Positions 25,244 to 35,279 of a stretch of DNA of 64,000 nucleotides are shown one piece after another (position 1 is the stretch's first letter; every line of letters starts with the position of its first letter). This DNA comes from Leptospira bandrabouensis (GTDB lineage: Bacteria > Spirochaetota > Leptospiria > Leptospirales > Leptospiraceae). The notes below the pieces were generated by a model. The model saw only the letters and a list, made by a program, of their open reading frames with translations. It searched no databases and was not told the origin of the DNA. The position numbers and the translations under genes are program-made. The DNA lies in assembly GCF_004770905.1 (NCBI RefSeq), contig NZ_RQHT01000013.1:27466-91465 (forward strand), in the 5' to 3' direction.

Positions 25244-27040
25244 ATGAACATTGATCCTCGAACAGTCGTATTTATTAACATCATAGGATGTATATTAATG
25301 TCAGGAGGGCTCTGGTTTGCAGCTAGAGGGTATTTCCAAAAACTCAGGTTTGTGAAAGATTGGTCGATCGCTACATTGCTTCAAGCCTTCGGTTGGATAG
25401 TCATGGGTGCTTTAAGAGGTGTTATTCCAGAATGGCTTTCGATTAGTGCTGGAAACTCGCTCATTTTGCTTTCATTGGTATATTATAATAACATAATTCT
25501 TTCAATGTTTGATAAAAAGCTTATGTGGCGATCTGGAGTTTTTTCAGTAATCCTTGTATTTATTTTACTTGCATTACACCAATTTTCTGACATTGCACCT
25601 AAGTATAGAATTTCTTTGATTTCGTTAGCCGCTAGTTTACAACTTCTGCTTTCTGGTAAAACCATTCTATATGCCTATCAAAAGTCACGATTGACCTCAC
25701 GATTTTCTGCTATATTCTATTTATCATGTGGGATATTTCTGTTTCTCCGATTTTTTTATTATACCTTTGCCGATGTTTCTGTTGACCAGATTGCCTTTGG
25801 AAAAGGTCCTATTCAAGATATTACTTATTTATTTTTTTACATAACTTCAGTGATGATGACATTCGGATTTCTGATGATGTGTATTGATATTTTCATCAAA
25901 AGCGAAGAAGAAAGTGAACAGAAATACCGTTTGCTTGCGGAAAACACAACAGATGTTATTTGGGTTCTAAATCTAGAAGAACAAAAATATTTGTATGTTA
26001 GTCAGTCGATTTTTAATATTACTGGTTTTACTTCTGAGGAAACAATCCACCGTTCCTTAAAAGACACATTTACTCCAACTTCATTAAAGTATATATTTGA
26101 TATCCTCCCAGAACGTATCCAAGAATATAAAGACACTGGCGAAAGAAAACCATACAGTGACGAAGTAGAACAATATTGTAAGGATGGTTCTACAATATGG
26201 ATAGAAGCAAATACTGCATTCCAAAGGAATCCCAACGGCACTATTAATGTGCTTGGTGTTTCAAGAAATATTGATCAAAGGAAAAAGGCAGAAATTCAAA
26301 AGGATAAGTTTTACTCTGAATTACAGCTACTAAATCATACTAAGGATAAGTTTTTTTCCATTATTGCACATGATTTAAAAGGTCCCATTGGAGGAATGAA
26401 TACTTTTGCAGGTATGATTTTAGAGGACTTAGACACACGTCCTATCAAACGAACGAAAAATGATTTAAGTATTCTTTTCCAATCTTCTGGTGAAGTTTAT
26501 GCTCTTTTAGAAAATCTTCTCACTTGGGCTAGGTCACAAACTGGTGAGATAGCTTTTTTCCCAGAGGAAATATCTTTGTATCATTCCATCGAATCTTCCA
26601 TTGCTTCCGTATCATTTTCGATTCAAAATAAATCGATAGTTCTAAAGAACTTCGTAGATCCTAACTCAAAAGTTTATGCTGATGAAAAGATGATTGAAAC
26701 TGTTCTTAGAAATTTAATTTCAAATGCTATAAAATATTCCAATCCTGGTGGTGAAATTCAAATCTTTTCAAAATCCATTGGTGATGATTTAGAAATATGC
26801 ATAGCTGATTTTGGAACTGGAATTTCAACTGAAATTCAAAACAAGTTATTTCGAATCGATGCAAAACAAACTAGTATGCCGGGAACTCTTGGAGAAAGAG
26901 GGACTGCATTAGGTTTAATATTGTGTAGAGAGTTTATAGAGAGACACGGAGGAATGATTCGTGTTGAAAGCGAATTAGGTAAGGGATCTAAATTTTACTT
27001 CACCTTACCTAAAGAATCGAGTGTGCTTATTCGGGCATAA
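25244..27040 (+). CDS. Membrane PAS sensor histidine kinase
   Basis: This 598-residue kinase starts with seven or so hydrophobic segments (residues about 5-215). A PAS domain follows (YRLLAENTTDVIWVLNLEEQ ... GVSRNIDQRKKAE, about 225-350), then a DHp domain with His376 in FSIIAHDLKGPIGG. The HATPase domain has the N box RNLISNAIKYSNPGG, G1 DFGTGIS and G2 ERGTALGLILCREF. The open frame reaches a TTG at 25199, but ATG 25244 gives a better membrane-protein start. No response regulator is adjacent. Its 3' end overlaps the convergent adaptor gene by 14 bp. Confidence 0.85.
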   Translation: MNIDPRTVVFINIIGCILMSGGLWFAARGYFQKLRFVKDWSIATLLQAFGWIVMGALRGVIPEWLSISAGNSLILLSLVYYNNIILSMFDKKLMWRSGVFSVILVFILLALHQFSDIAPKYRISLISLAASLQLLLSGKTILYAYQKSRLTSRFSAIFYLSCGIFLFLRFFYYTFADVSVDQIAFGKGPIQDITYLFFYITSVMMTFGFLMMCIDIFIKSEEESEQKYRLLAENTTDVIWVLNLEEQKYLYVSQSIFNITGFTSEETIHRSLKDTFTPTSLKYIFDILPERIQEYKDTGERKPYSDEVEQYCKDGSTIWIEANTAFQRNPNGTINVLGVSRNIDQRKKAEIQKDKFYSELQLLNHTKDKFFSIIAHDLKGPIGGMNTFAGMILEDLDTRPIKRTKNDLSILFQSSGEVYALLENLLTWARSQTGEIAFFPEEISLYHSIESSIASVSFSIQNKSIVLKNFVDPNSKVYADEKMIETVLRNLISNAIKYSNPGGEIQIFSKSIGDDLEICIADFGTGISTEIQNKLFRIDAKQTSMPGTLGERGTALGLILCREFIERHGGMIRVESELGKGSKFYFTLPKESSVLIRA

Positions 27041-27902
27041 CTTTGGTTCCGTTCTCAACGGTATCACCTGGATATAAAATAACAGATTCTCCAACGGAGA
27101 GTCCGCTTTTGATCATACTAATACCTTCACTTTGATGTTCTACTTCAACAAATCGTAATTTTGCTTTTTTCTTTTCCACAGTAAACACAGCCCATTTCCC
27201 ATCTTCACGAAACAAAGCAGAAGTTGGGATTACTATTGCATTTGGTTTTTCAAACAAGATAATTTTGCATTCTAATTCATAACCATCTCCAATTCCGGGA
27301 GGTGGATTGAATTCAATAAATATAGGAACACGTTGTTCTTCTACCCCAAGTGATGAAATTTTTGTTATCGCAGAAGGTTCAATGATAGAAACTTGCCCTT
27401 CCAACGTATGTTCACCAAATCCGGTGATTAGGACTTTATCCTTTTTGTCTAAGTCAGGCATATCCTCTGATAATACAAATGCCGATACATCAATTTTGGA
27501 AACATCTCCGTAGTCCAAGATACGTTCACCCATAATGACTGGTCCTGCACTTTCACGGTAAACTTTCAAAATTTGACCATTCGCACTTGCTTTTACAGTT
27601 TTTACGATGTCCCAATCAATTGTAAGAAGAGTCATACCTCTTGAAACTTTGTCACCTGCATGTAACTCTACTCTACGCATAACTCCGTTTACAGGAGAAT
27701 AGGCAGTATAAAGTTCTTTGACTTTTGTTTTACCTTGAACGGATAAAATTTGCCTATATACATCTTGTTTGACAATGGATATTTCCACTGGTTTTGGATC
27801 TTTTTTTAAAATTAAAAATGTAAACCCTAAAAATAGAATCACACCAATGGCTATTTTTGCATTTTTTGTTTGAATCAACTCTAAGATATTTTCTTTTGTC
27901 AT
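27027..27902 (-). CDS. Periplasmic adaptor (HlyD/MacA-like) of an ABC export system
   Basis: This 291-residue protein has an N-terminal anchor (IAIGVILFLGFTFLIL). A lipoyl-like half motif follows, with SPVNGVMRRVELHAGDKVSRGMTLLTIDWD, and a beta-barrel region with VLITGFGEHTLEGQVSIIEP. It lacks a long coiled-coil hairpin, so it is of the short type. It is the last gene of an ATPase-permease-adaptor operon and starts one base after the permease stop. The cargo is unknown. Confidence 0.8.
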   Translation of the reverse strand: MTKENILELIQTKNAKIAIGVILFLGFTFLILKKDPKPVEISIVKQDVYRQILSVQGKTKVKELYTAYSPVNGVMRRVELHAGDKVSRGMTLLTIDWDIVKTVKASANGQILKVYRESAGPVIMGERILDYGDVSKIDVSAFVLSEDMPDLDKKDKVLITGFGEHTLEGQVSIIEPSAITKISSLGVEEQRVPIFIEFNPPPGIGDGYELECKIILFEKPNAIVIPTSALFREDGKWAVFTVEKKKAKLRFVEVEHQSEGISMIKSGLSVGESVILYPGDTVENGTKVMPE

Positions 27903-27903
27903 A

Positions 27904-30255
27904 TCATTCTCTCACCTTGAGTACACTTAATAAATCCATTGTTTTTAATTTTCGATATACAATGATAAAACTAATCCCTGCTGTAAATAACGCTAGAAGG
28001 ATTGAATAATAGTAAGTGGAAGGATAAATAACAACAGGGATTTTGAATCCTTCCGTTTCATTGACATTTAAAATAAGATTGGCAACTTTGTTTCCGAAAA
28101 AACATCCTATTGGTATGGCAACAAGTATCTGCCATGTTAGCTCCCAAGCAATAATTTCAAAAACTTCTTTTAAACTAAAACCAAGTATCCGTAAACTACC
28201 TAGCTCGTATATTCGTTCAGATAAAGTAATCATTGCCGTATTGTATATGACGCCAATGGAAATAATAATTGTAAATATTAAAATCACAATGGATGTCGAT
28301 TGAAGAGATCTTTGTAACACTTCTTTAAACGCAGTAAGAATGGCAGTTTTGGAAAATAGACCAATGACGATTGGGTTGTCTTTAAATTCTTCGATTAAGT
28401 TTTTATCTTCTAAGGAATCAGTCTTTAATAGTGCGAGATTAATCAAACTTCCTTCATCTAACATCCGATTGAGATTGTTACGATTGATAAAAACTCCCTG
28501 ACCTAAAATTTCATTGGCAAAGGCTGAAACAGTAACCTGAATTTTTCTTTTTTCACCATCAAGTGTTTCAATTAAAATGGTCTCTCCTATTTGAATTCCC
28601 ATTCTATTGGCAAGTTCAGTATTCATCATGATTCCAAATACGGGAATATCAATTGGATCCAAATCGTGGTTTAGGATTCGTCTTAAATCAGATCCTTCCG
28701 ATATACCTGTTAAAATCGTATCTTTTGATTTTCTATCCTTTATGATTTTAATGGGAATGGAGCGTTGTCCCTCTGCTATAAAAACACCCTTTTTTTCTTT
28801 TAATTCAAATAAAATAGAATCTTCCACAGGTATTCTAAATACTAAAGTGAGTGTTTCTCTTTGGATTGTATTAAATTGTAAATCTAACAAAGTACCAACG
28901 GTATCTTGTATAAAATTTCCAATGATCATAATCATGATTGATGTAGACAAACCCAAAATTGTGAGCGCAGTCCTTGTTGGACGTTTGAAGAGATTTCGCA
29001 GAACCATCCTTTGTATTGTTCTAAGATTGGTAATCCATGTTTCCCAAAAGGAAATGGTATATGTGCCCGGCGGAGCAGGGCGCATAGCTTGTGCTGGATC
29101 CAATTTGATAATGCTACGTAATGAGACAATGGTTCCGATTCCGCCAATGAGAATGCCAAAACTAAAACTAAAGAAAGCAAGTATGGGTGGAAAGATTGGA
29201 ATCAATTGTGGGAATTTATAAAATCTTCCATACAAATCAGTCATCGCGTTTCCTAAATAATACCCAACAATGACACCTAAAATACTGCTTATGGCGGTGA
29301 TAAAACTAATCAGTTTAAGGTAATGTATTGCTACGTCTTTTGAAGTATAACCAAGCGCTCGTAAGGTTGCGATTTGCTCCCTTTCTTTAGAAATCATGCG
29401 ATTTGAAATAATGTGTAATAAAAAAGCCGCTATAGCTAGAAAAATCCCAGGTAAAAAAACAGCAGTAGTTCTTAATTGCCTAAACTCATCACTCAAAAAA
29501 GAATCAGAAGGCAATAGTTTTCTTTCTTTTGCTCCTAAACCACCAAACTCATCTAACAAAGCATCAAGATCACGCATTGTGCGTAACCTCTCTTCTCCTT
29601 CTGATGCGAAATGAAAAATAACTTGATTGAATGCTCCTTCGAAGTTAAAATTCGTTTCCATAGCTTCACGTTTCATCCAAATGATACCGTAATGTTTATC
29701 GTCTGGCATTGGATTCCCTGGTCGAAAAACATAAACAAATTCTGGAGACAATCCAACGCCTGTTACCTGTAAATAAACGCGTTTCCCGCCAATGATAGAT
29801 GACAAGACGGAACCCGGTTCCAATTGATTCGCATTAGCAAAGTTTTCACTAATCACAACATCTTGGTTTTGTTTTGGTAAAAAACCTTTTTTTAAGTACA
29901 GGGTGTTCGTATGTTCGGGTAATGATATCAGTTGAGCTGCAGATGGATATACCTCATTTTCAAAATCTAAAACTATTTCTTTTGAGATTCTAGTTTCAAA
30001 ATCTGAAATACCAGGTAGTGCTGCAATTTTGGATTCAAGATAAGAGGGTGCGCGATTTAAATAAACAAATCCTTCGCATAAATTTTGTTTACTATAAAAA
30101 TTTAATTTTGCCTCCATCAATGAAAAATAGGCAGCCCAAGATGCAGAAAAATAACTGATTCCGGCAGCAATGACAAGGCCCACAGTCAATCCCTGCATCG
30201 ACATGGACTTTAAATCTCTAAGTAATTTTAGATTTAAGGTTTTTCCGATCACCAA
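27904..30255 (-). CDS. FtsX-type ABC permease (MacB/LolE-like, two FtsX domains)
   Basis: This 783-residue inner-membrane permease has the eight-segment double-FtsX layout. An N-terminal membrane segment is followed by a large periplasmic domain (residues about 45-250) and three membrane segments with EREQIATLRALGYTSKDVA. A second half follows from about 405, with periplasmic domain and final segments containing ERIYELGSLRILGFSLKEVF. This arrangement suits mechanotransmission exporters. The start overlaps the ATPase end by seven bases. Confidence 0.88.
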   Translation of the reverse strand: MVIGKTLNLKLLRDLKSMSMQGLTVGLVIAAGISYFSASWAAYFSLMEAKLNFYSKQNLCEGFVYLNRAPSYLESKIAALPGISDFETRISKEIVLDFENEVYPSAAQLISLPEHTNTLYLKKGFLPKQNQDVVISENFANANQLEPGSVLSSIIGGKRVYLQVTGVGLSPEFVYVFRPGNPMPDDKHYGIIWMKREAMETNFNFEGAFNQVIFHFASEGEERLRTMRDLDALLDEFGGLGAKERKLLPSDSFLSDEFRQLRTTAVFLPGIFLAIAAFLLHIISNRMISKEREQIATLRALGYTSKDVAIHYLKLISFITAISSILGVIVGYYLGNAMTDLYGRFYKFPQLIPIFPPILAFFSFSFGILIGGIGTIVSLRSIIKLDPAQAMRPAPPGTYTISFWETWITNLRTIQRMVLRNLFKRPTRTALTILGLSTSIMIMIIGNFIQDTVGTLLDLQFNTIQRETLTLVFRIPVEDSILFELKEKKGVFIAEGQRSIPIKIIKDRKSKDTILTGISEGSDLRRILNHDLDPIDIPVFGIMMNTELANRMGIQIGETILIETLDGEKRKIQVTVSAFANEILGQGVFINRNNLNRMLDEGSLINLALLKTDSLEDKNLIEEFKDNPIVIGLFSKTAILTAFKEVLQRSLQSTSIVILIFTIIISIGVIYNTAMITLSERIYELGSLRILGFSLKEVFEIIAWELTWQILVAIPIGCFFGNKVANLILNVNETEGFKIPVVIYPSTYYYSILLALFTAGISFIIVYRKLKTMDLLSVLKVRE

Positions 30256-30962
30256 CTAACCTCTGTCACTGGCTTTTTGTGATGGTTTAAAGAATCGGAA
30301 ACTATTGTTCCATCCTTCACTAAAATAATGCGATCGGCAATCTGCGCAATGGATTCATTATGAGTAATGACAACAGTAGTCGTTCCTAAATCTTGATTTA
30401 TGCCTGTGATGGCTTCCAAAACTATCCTTCCTGTTTTAAAATCCAATGCACCCGTGGGTTCGTCACAAAGAAGCAATTCTGGTCTTTTGGCTATGGCTCT
30501 GGCAATCGCAACACGTTGTTGTTCTCCTCCCGAAAGTTGAGCTGGGAAATGATTTTTTCTATCTGCTAATTTGACGAGCGTAAGGGCTTCGAGAGGGGTC
30601 ATGGATTTGTCTGATAAATCTGTCACCAAGCGTACGTTTTCTTCTGCTGTAAGGCTTGGAATTAAATTATAAAATTGAAATACAAATCCTACGTGGTTAC
30701 GTCTGTATCTAGTTAATCCTTCGTCGTTTTCTAATGCTAAAGTTTTTCCGTGAAATAATACTTCGCCAGTAGTTGCCGTATCTAATCCTCCTAAGATGTT
30801 GAGGAGAGTTGATTTTCCTGAACCGGAAGCACCTAACATTACTGTTAGTTCGCCTTCATTAAATTTGACATTGACTGAATGGAGGGCTACAAGTGGCACT
30901 TCTCCCACTTGGTACGTTTTCCCGAGATTTTTCGTTTCCAGAAGGGTATTGGGTTTTTTCAT
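30249..30962 (-). CDS. ABC transporter ATP-binding protein (LolD/MacB type)
   Basis: This 237-residue ATPase has Walker [19 protein letters not shown], the signature [20 protein letters not shown], Walker [13 protein letters not shown] and the H-loop [14 protein letters not shown]. It pairs with the FtsX-type permease downstream. This is the first gene of the three-gene operon, so the promoter should lie in the 100 bp upstream. Confidence 0.92.
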   Translation of the reverse strand: MKKPNTLLETKNLGKTYQVGEVPLVALHSVNVKFNEGELTVMLGASGSGKSTLLNILGGLDTATTGEVLFHGKTLALENDEGLTRYRRNHVGFVFQFYNLIPSLTAEENVRLVTDLSDKSMTPLEALTLVKLADRKNHFPAQLSGGEQQRVAIARAIAKRPELLLCDEPTGALDFKTGRIVLEAITGINQDLGTTTVVITHNESIAQIADRIILVKDGTIVSDSLNHHKKPVTEVSW

Positions 30963-31064
30963 TTTAAAGGTACCATGAGTGCAAAAAGAACTCTTGATTT
31001 TACAAATATAAGATTTTGATTAGAATCTGTGAACTGAAAATTCGAACTTCTTGTATGAATCTAT

Positions 31065-31301
31065 TTATCTTTCGAGGTCTCGCGGTAGGACCGAGACCAA
31101 TTTTGATTTTGACGAGAGGCCTGAGAGGATCGTTATATTCTTTTTGGGAACATGAAAGTGTTTGGAAAGTAATAAAACAAGTTCTTCGTTTGCCTTCCCA
31201 TCCACAGGTGGAGATTTCAGCCGAGCGATACAATCGGTTTCCGAAATAAATTCTAATCCTGGTTGTTTGTTATTTGGTTTTACTTTAACAGTTAATTTCA
31301 T
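31065..31301 (-). CDS. DUF167/YggU-family protein
   Basis: This 78-residue protein matches the small YggU family: VKVKPNNKQPGLE, RLKSPPVDGKANEELVLLLSKHFHVPKK and ITILSGLSSKSKLVSV. The family's biochemical role is unknown. It is monocistronic and divergent from the membrane protein at 31383. Other frames that overlap it do not resemble proteins. Confidence 0.85.
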   Translation of the reverse strand: MKLTVKVKPNNKQPGLEFISETDCIARLKSPPVDGKANEELVLLLSKHFHVPKKNITILSGLSSKSKLVSVLPRDLER

Positions 31302-31382
31302 AAATTATTGGTATATAGTTTCCTGATTTGGAACTAGTTTAGTTCTATCGGTCATATACAAATAGAAAAGGACATAACATTG

Positions 31383-32054
31383 ATGAAACTTTCTAAATCA
31401 TCTTTCTCTTTTGCTACTTATTTTTTTCTTTTATTGATGGTTGTATTTATGACAACTTTGTCTACTCTTCTTGTTATCAATTCTTTTGACGATTGGGAAT
31501 ATCGAAATTTTTTCTGCGATGAAACCATTCGAAATTCCAAAGAGTCCCGTCTAGTTTCTGGTATTGTTTCGAGCGAAAATACTGCTGATCCAGAATCTGG
31601 ATTTGTCATTTATAATGTTGAATACCAATCGAGACGTAACCACTGGAATTTATACCAAGTATCTGTCGGAAATTTTTTCTTAATTTTGGAAGACCAGAAA
31701 CATATTTCCGTTTATAATGAATCAGGAATTTCTAATCATAATTTTGAGAACAAAGAAAGAACATTTCAAAAACGGAAGCAACCATCCGAACCCAGTCTTC
31801 GTATGATTGGAGTCAAACCAGGCGATACAGTAACAGTAGTCTTTGATAAAACACAGTCCTTATCAAATGAAATTGGAATTTCGGCTAGTGCTGTTTATGC
31901 CGGTTCAACAATTGATCTTTGTCATGAAGAGACTTCAAACGCCTTGACTGCATTAGGTGGTGCGTTTGCTTTTGGGTTCATTGCAATAGGTCTAACTTAC
32001 GTTTTCTGGAAAGAATCTCTTCATTTATTAAAAAAATATAAAAAGAAAAAGTAA
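31383..32054 (+). CDS. Hypothetical two-segment membrane protein
   Basis: This 223-residue protein has an N-terminal membrane segment (ATYFFLLLMVVFMTTLSTLLV), a roughly 130-residue periplasmic part with a Cys at FFCDETI, and a second segment near the end (LGGAFAFGFIAIGLTYVFW) followed by a lysine tail. The layout with GVKPGDTVTVVFD before the second segment recalls DUF3592-type proteins, but the match is weak. ATG 31383 follows AAGGAC by ten bases. The function is unknown. Confidence 0.65.
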   Translation: MKLSKSSFSFATYFFLLLMVVFMTTLSTLLVINSFDDWEYRNFFCDETIRNSKESRLVSGIVSSENTADPESGFVIYNVEYQSRRNHWNLYQVSVGNFFLILEDQKHISVYNESGISNHNFENKERTFQKRKQPSEPSLRMIGVKPGDTVTVVFDKTQSLSNEIGISASAVYAGSTIDLCHEETSNALTALGGAFAFGFIAIGLTYVFWKESLHLLKKYKKKK

Positions 32055-32389
32055 ATTTTCTTTTTATGCGCCTCGAGTTTGTTTGGTGAAAGATGTATTA
32101 TGTAATCACGATCCCGCTCTTCGCTCCAATCTTTCCCTTTGGGAATGGATTTCCGCTTCGATCGGCACTTCGTCGCACTCAGCGTAAATGACGCGGGGAA
32201 TAAATTACAGGCAAGTTGCTTATATTATAAACAAAATATATATTTTTAGAACGAGTAGTTTGTTTTTTAAAATGATTGTTAGGTGAGATTGTTTAGAATT
32301 CGACTTGCTCATCTGAAAATAATGGTAACTATCTCTTAGGATCAGGTCCATTTAAGTTTGTATAATGGAATTTGAATTTGAGGGTAGGG
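32055..32389. other. Intergenic stretch with a dispersed repeat
   Basis: No gene is seen in these 335 bases. They contain the dispersed repeat at 32116-32163; the remainder is AT-rich and should hold the promoter of the downstream ammonium transporter/cyclase gene. No clear promoter boxes were picked. Confidence 0.5.
32116..32163 (-). repeat. Dispersed intergenic repeat, copy B
   Basis: Read on the minus strand, it starts GATCGAAGCGGAAATCC, has the central stem TTCCCAAAGGGAA and ends GATTGGAGCGAAGAGC, matching copy A at 10870-10917 with few differences. It lies between two plus-strand genes. Confidence 0.7.
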
Positions 32390-34480
32390 ATGTCGGTTCA
32401 AAAAAGTCTGTTGGATATTTTATGGGTACTAGTTTGTTCGGGTCTTGTATTGATGATGCAAGGTGGTTTTTTAGTTTTAGAGTCTGGTTTGACTCGTGCA
32501 AAAAATTCGATTAACGTAGCAATTAAAAACATCGCTGACTTTGGAGTGGCGACACTTTTATTTTATTTGTTTGGATTTGGGATAATGTTTGGTTCTTCCT
32601 TTTATGGGATATTTGGAACTAGTTTATTTTTACCAACCTTTCCAAAAGACAATGCTTGGCCTCCCACATTCTTTTTATTTCAACTGATGTTTTGCGGTAC
32701 TGCATCTACCATTGTTTCTGGTGCTGTTGCTGAACGTTTAAAATTTCCCTCGTATCTACTTGCTACTGCCCTTATCTCTGGAATCATTTATCCAATCGTT
32801 GGTCATTGGGTTTGGGGTGGTACTTTTATGGAAACCTCTCTTGGTTGGTTAGAACAACTTGGTTTTCATGACTTTGCTGGATCTACTCAGGTTCATAGTG
32901 TGGGAGGTTGGGTATCATTGGCCCTTCTAATGGTTGTAGGCCCTAGACTTGGCAGATTTACCGAAGGGGAACCTTCTAAATCAGTGACTGGTAGCAACTT
33001 ACCTTTAGCAATGTTAGGTGGTATTATTTTGTGGTTTGGTTGGATGGGTTTTAATGGAGGAAGTACACTTGCCTTCAATGGATCAGTCCCTATTGTGATT
33101 TTAAATACAATTATCGCTTCTGGATTTTCGATGATGGTGGCTTTATTTTTAACTTGGTTTGTGAAAGGGTATCCTGAGGCAATTTCACCACTAAACGGAT
33201 CTTTGGCGGGACTAGTTGCTATTACTGCCAGTGCTGACTGTGTGGAACCTGCGCAAGCTGCGATTATTGGAATGATGTCTGGTGGGCTCACCATCCCTGC
33301 AGAGAAATTATTAGAAAGATGGAAAATCGATGATGCAGTAGGAGCTGTTCCCGTACATTTAGTAGGTGGTCTTTGGGGTACATTTGCTGTTGGGATTTTT
33401 GGAGACATGGAAAAACTCGGAGCAACCAGTGGAAGAGGGGACTTTATCCTGATCCAACTTTTAGGTGCTTTTGTTGTAGGAATATTTGCCTTCGGTGTAT
33501 CATACATACTCTTCAAAGGAATCAATCGGTTTTACCACCTTCGTGTTGATGAAACTGAAGAACGAATAGGTTTAAATATCTCAGAACATAAAGCCACCAC
33601 AGAACTGATCGATTTATTTTTATCTATGGACTACCAACATAAAACTGGAGACTTAGCTCTTGATGTTCCTGTCGAACCGTTTACGGAAGTGGGTCAAATT
33701 GCAGAAAGGTATAATTTAGTATTAAGTAAGGTGCGTTCTACTCTTAAAGAAAATGAAGAATCACGTATTGAAATTGCCAATGCCTATGAAAAAGTACGAA
33801 ATGAACAAGAACGTGCCGAAAAACTATTGTTAAATGTTCTCCCCAAGGCAATTGCGGAAGAATTAAAAGAAAAACAAGGTTTAATCGCTAATAGTTATCC
33901 AGAAGTATCTGTATTGTTTGCGGATATAGTAGGATTTACACAAATTTCGTCCGGTATGAGACCAGAAGCTGTAGTTCGCATCCTAAATGAAATTTTTTCT
34001 TATTTTGATGTATTAGCCGAAAAGTATCGTTTAGAAAAAATCAAAACAATTGGGGATGCTTATATGGCAGTGGCTGGTTTACCAGCACCCGACCAATATC
34101 ATTCTTTACTTGCGACACATATGGCTTGGGATATGAAATCTTTATTGTCGCGATTAAAACTTGGTAAAAGTGGATCTAGACTTAGTATGCGTATTGGTAT
34201 CAATACAGGTCCAGTGGTGGCAGGAGTCATCGGGACCAAAAAATTTATTTACGATATTTGGGGCGATGCTGTAAACCTTGCGTCGCGTATGGAATCACAT
34301 GGCCTACCAAATGAAATTCAAATTACAGAATCTACTGCAAACCTGATTCGATCCGACTTTGCCTTGGAAGATCGGGGAGAAATTGAAGTGAAAGGAAAAG
34401 GAAAAATCAAAACCTTCCTCGTCAAACAAAGAATACGCGAACCAGAAGTCAGTTTGCCTTATTTCCAGTTTGCAACTTAA
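32390..34480 (+). CDS. Ammonium transporter fused to a class III adenylate cyclase
   Basis: This 696-residue membrane protein combines an Amt domain (residues about 5-385) with a nucleotidyl cyclase. Amt blocks are GFLVLESGLTRAKNSINVAI, FQLMFCGTASTIVSGAVAER, GSTQVHSVGGW and AVPVHLVGGLWGTF, with the paired pore histidines recognisable. A linker leads to the cyclase from about 500. The metal-binding Asp512 and Asp556 lie in FADIVGFT and KIKTIGDAYM. Lys552 and Asp622 (YDIWGD) are the adenine-specifying residues, and N629/R633 are in place, so cAMP is the expected product. ATG 32390 follows GAGGG by six bases; the frame also has a TTG at 32372. Ammonium-controlled cAMP synthesis is inferred. Confidence 0.9.
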   Translation: MSVQKSLLDILWVLVCSGLVLMMQGGFLVLESGLTRAKNSINVAIKNIADFGVATLLFYLFGFGIMFGSSFYGIFGTSLFLPTFPKDNAWPPTFFLFQLMFCGTASTIVSGAVAERLKFPSYLLATALISGIIYPIVGHWVWGGTFMETSLGWLEQLGFHDFAGSTQVHSVGGWVSLALLMVVGPRLGRFTEGEPSKSVTGSNLPLAMLGGIILWFGWMGFNGGSTLAFNGSVPIVILNTIIASGFSMMVALFLTWFVKGYPEAISPLNGSLAGLVAITASADCVEPAQAAIIGMMSGGLTIPAEKLLERWKIDDAVGAVPVHLVGGLWGTFAVGIFGDMEKLGATSGRGDFILIQLLGAFVVGIFAFGVSYILFKGINRFYHLRVDETEERIGLNISEHKATTELIDLFLSMDYQHKTGDLALDVPVEPFTEVGQIAERYNLVLSKVRSTLKENEESRIEIANAYEKVRNEQERAEKLLLNVLPKAIAEELKEKQGLIANSYPEVSVLFADIVGFTQISSGMRPEAVVRILNEIFSYFDVLAEKYRLEKIKTIGDAYMAVAGLPAPDQYHSLLATHMAWDMKSLLSRLKLGKSGSRLSMRIGINTGPVVAGVIGTKKFIYDIWGDAVNLASRMESHGLPNEIQITESTANLIRSDFALEDRGEIEVKGKGKIKTFLVKQRIREPEVSLPYFQFAT

Positions 34481-34555
34481 AAGAGAATGCAGAATTTTTC
34501 AATTAACAAAAAATCTATAAAGAATATATAGAATTTGAATTAAAATCTAAAATAA

Positions 34556-35188
34556 TTAATTTCCTTGAAAGACGTCATTTTTCCAGGTCCCGGAGTTTAC
34601 TATTTCACCAGAAGGAGAAAGCAGAGTTCCTTTGCCGTTTCTTTTTCCATTTTTCCAATTCCCAATATAACGTGATTGGTCATCGTAAATGTAAATTCCT
34701 TCACCGTTGATTACGATCCCTCGGTTGTATTCTCCAATTAAAATTAATTTATTAGGTAGAGTTAACGTACACTTACCTTGTGGTTCCCCATCAACAAAAA
34801 AACCGGCTATTTTTGTTCCATCGGACCAAACATAATATCCTTCGCCATGTTTTACATTTCTTCTGAAGTTACCTTCGTAAAAAGCGCCATCAGCATAATA
34901 GATTTTGCCTTTCCCACTTTTTTCCCCTCTATGCCAGTATCCCTCATATTTTTCACCACTTATATGTTTCAGAATTCCGTAATCGTGAAATCTATGATTT
35001 AGGAAGCCACCGGCATAATAAGTTCCATCTTTTAACTCTAATACTCCAAATCCAGTATCACAATCACCGGATGTACACTTTGCTCGGTTATAAGTGACAT
35101 AAAGAGCGAGTATAACTAAAGTTGCAGCGATACCTAATGTAGCAAAAATTAGGTGTCTTCTATTGAGAGGGAGCTTGAAGCGTTTCAT
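34556..35188 (-). CDS. MORN-repeat membrane-anchored protein
   Basis: This 210-residue protein has an N-terminal anchor (LIFATLGIAATLVILALYV) and a pair of cysteines after it (KCTSGDCDTG). About six MORN repeats follow, for example GEKYEGYWHRGEKSGKGKIY, GAFYEGNFRRNVKHGEG and YIGNWKNGKRNGKGTL. MORN repeats bind proteins or lipids; the target is unknown. It is divergent from the seven-gene operon starting at 35280. Confidence 0.85.
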   Translation of the reverse strand: MKRFKLPLNRRHLIFATLGIAATLVILALYVTYNRAKCTSGDCDTGFGVLELKDGTYYAGGFLNHRFHDYGILKHISGEKYEGYWHRGEKSGKGKIYYADGAFYEGNFRRNVKHGEGYYVWSDGTKIAGFFVDGEPQGKCTLTLPNKLILIGEYNRGIVINGEGIYIYDDQSRYIGNWKNGKRNGKGTLLSPSGEIVNSGTWKNDVFQGN

Positions 35189-35279
35189 TTTGAGTTAAGT
35201 TGTAATTATATTTCTTAATGTCAAATAAAATTAAAGATTAATACTTTCGTAATACGATGAATAGGTTAGCGTGGCCAAA

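Noticed and set aside
28607..29221. 204-residue open frame antisense to the ABC permease
   Set aside because: The opposite strand encodes a clear FtsX permease; the antisense product has no recognisable domain and a biased composition.
32893..33525. 210-residue open frame antisense to the Amt domain
   Set aside because: It is rich in Pro, Ser and Ile as expected for the reverse strand of membrane segments, and the Amt gene is unmistakable.
34481..34555. Terminator after the Amt-cyclase gene (TCTATA...TATAGA)
   Set aside because: The stem is short and wholly A-T, with no T-run after it.
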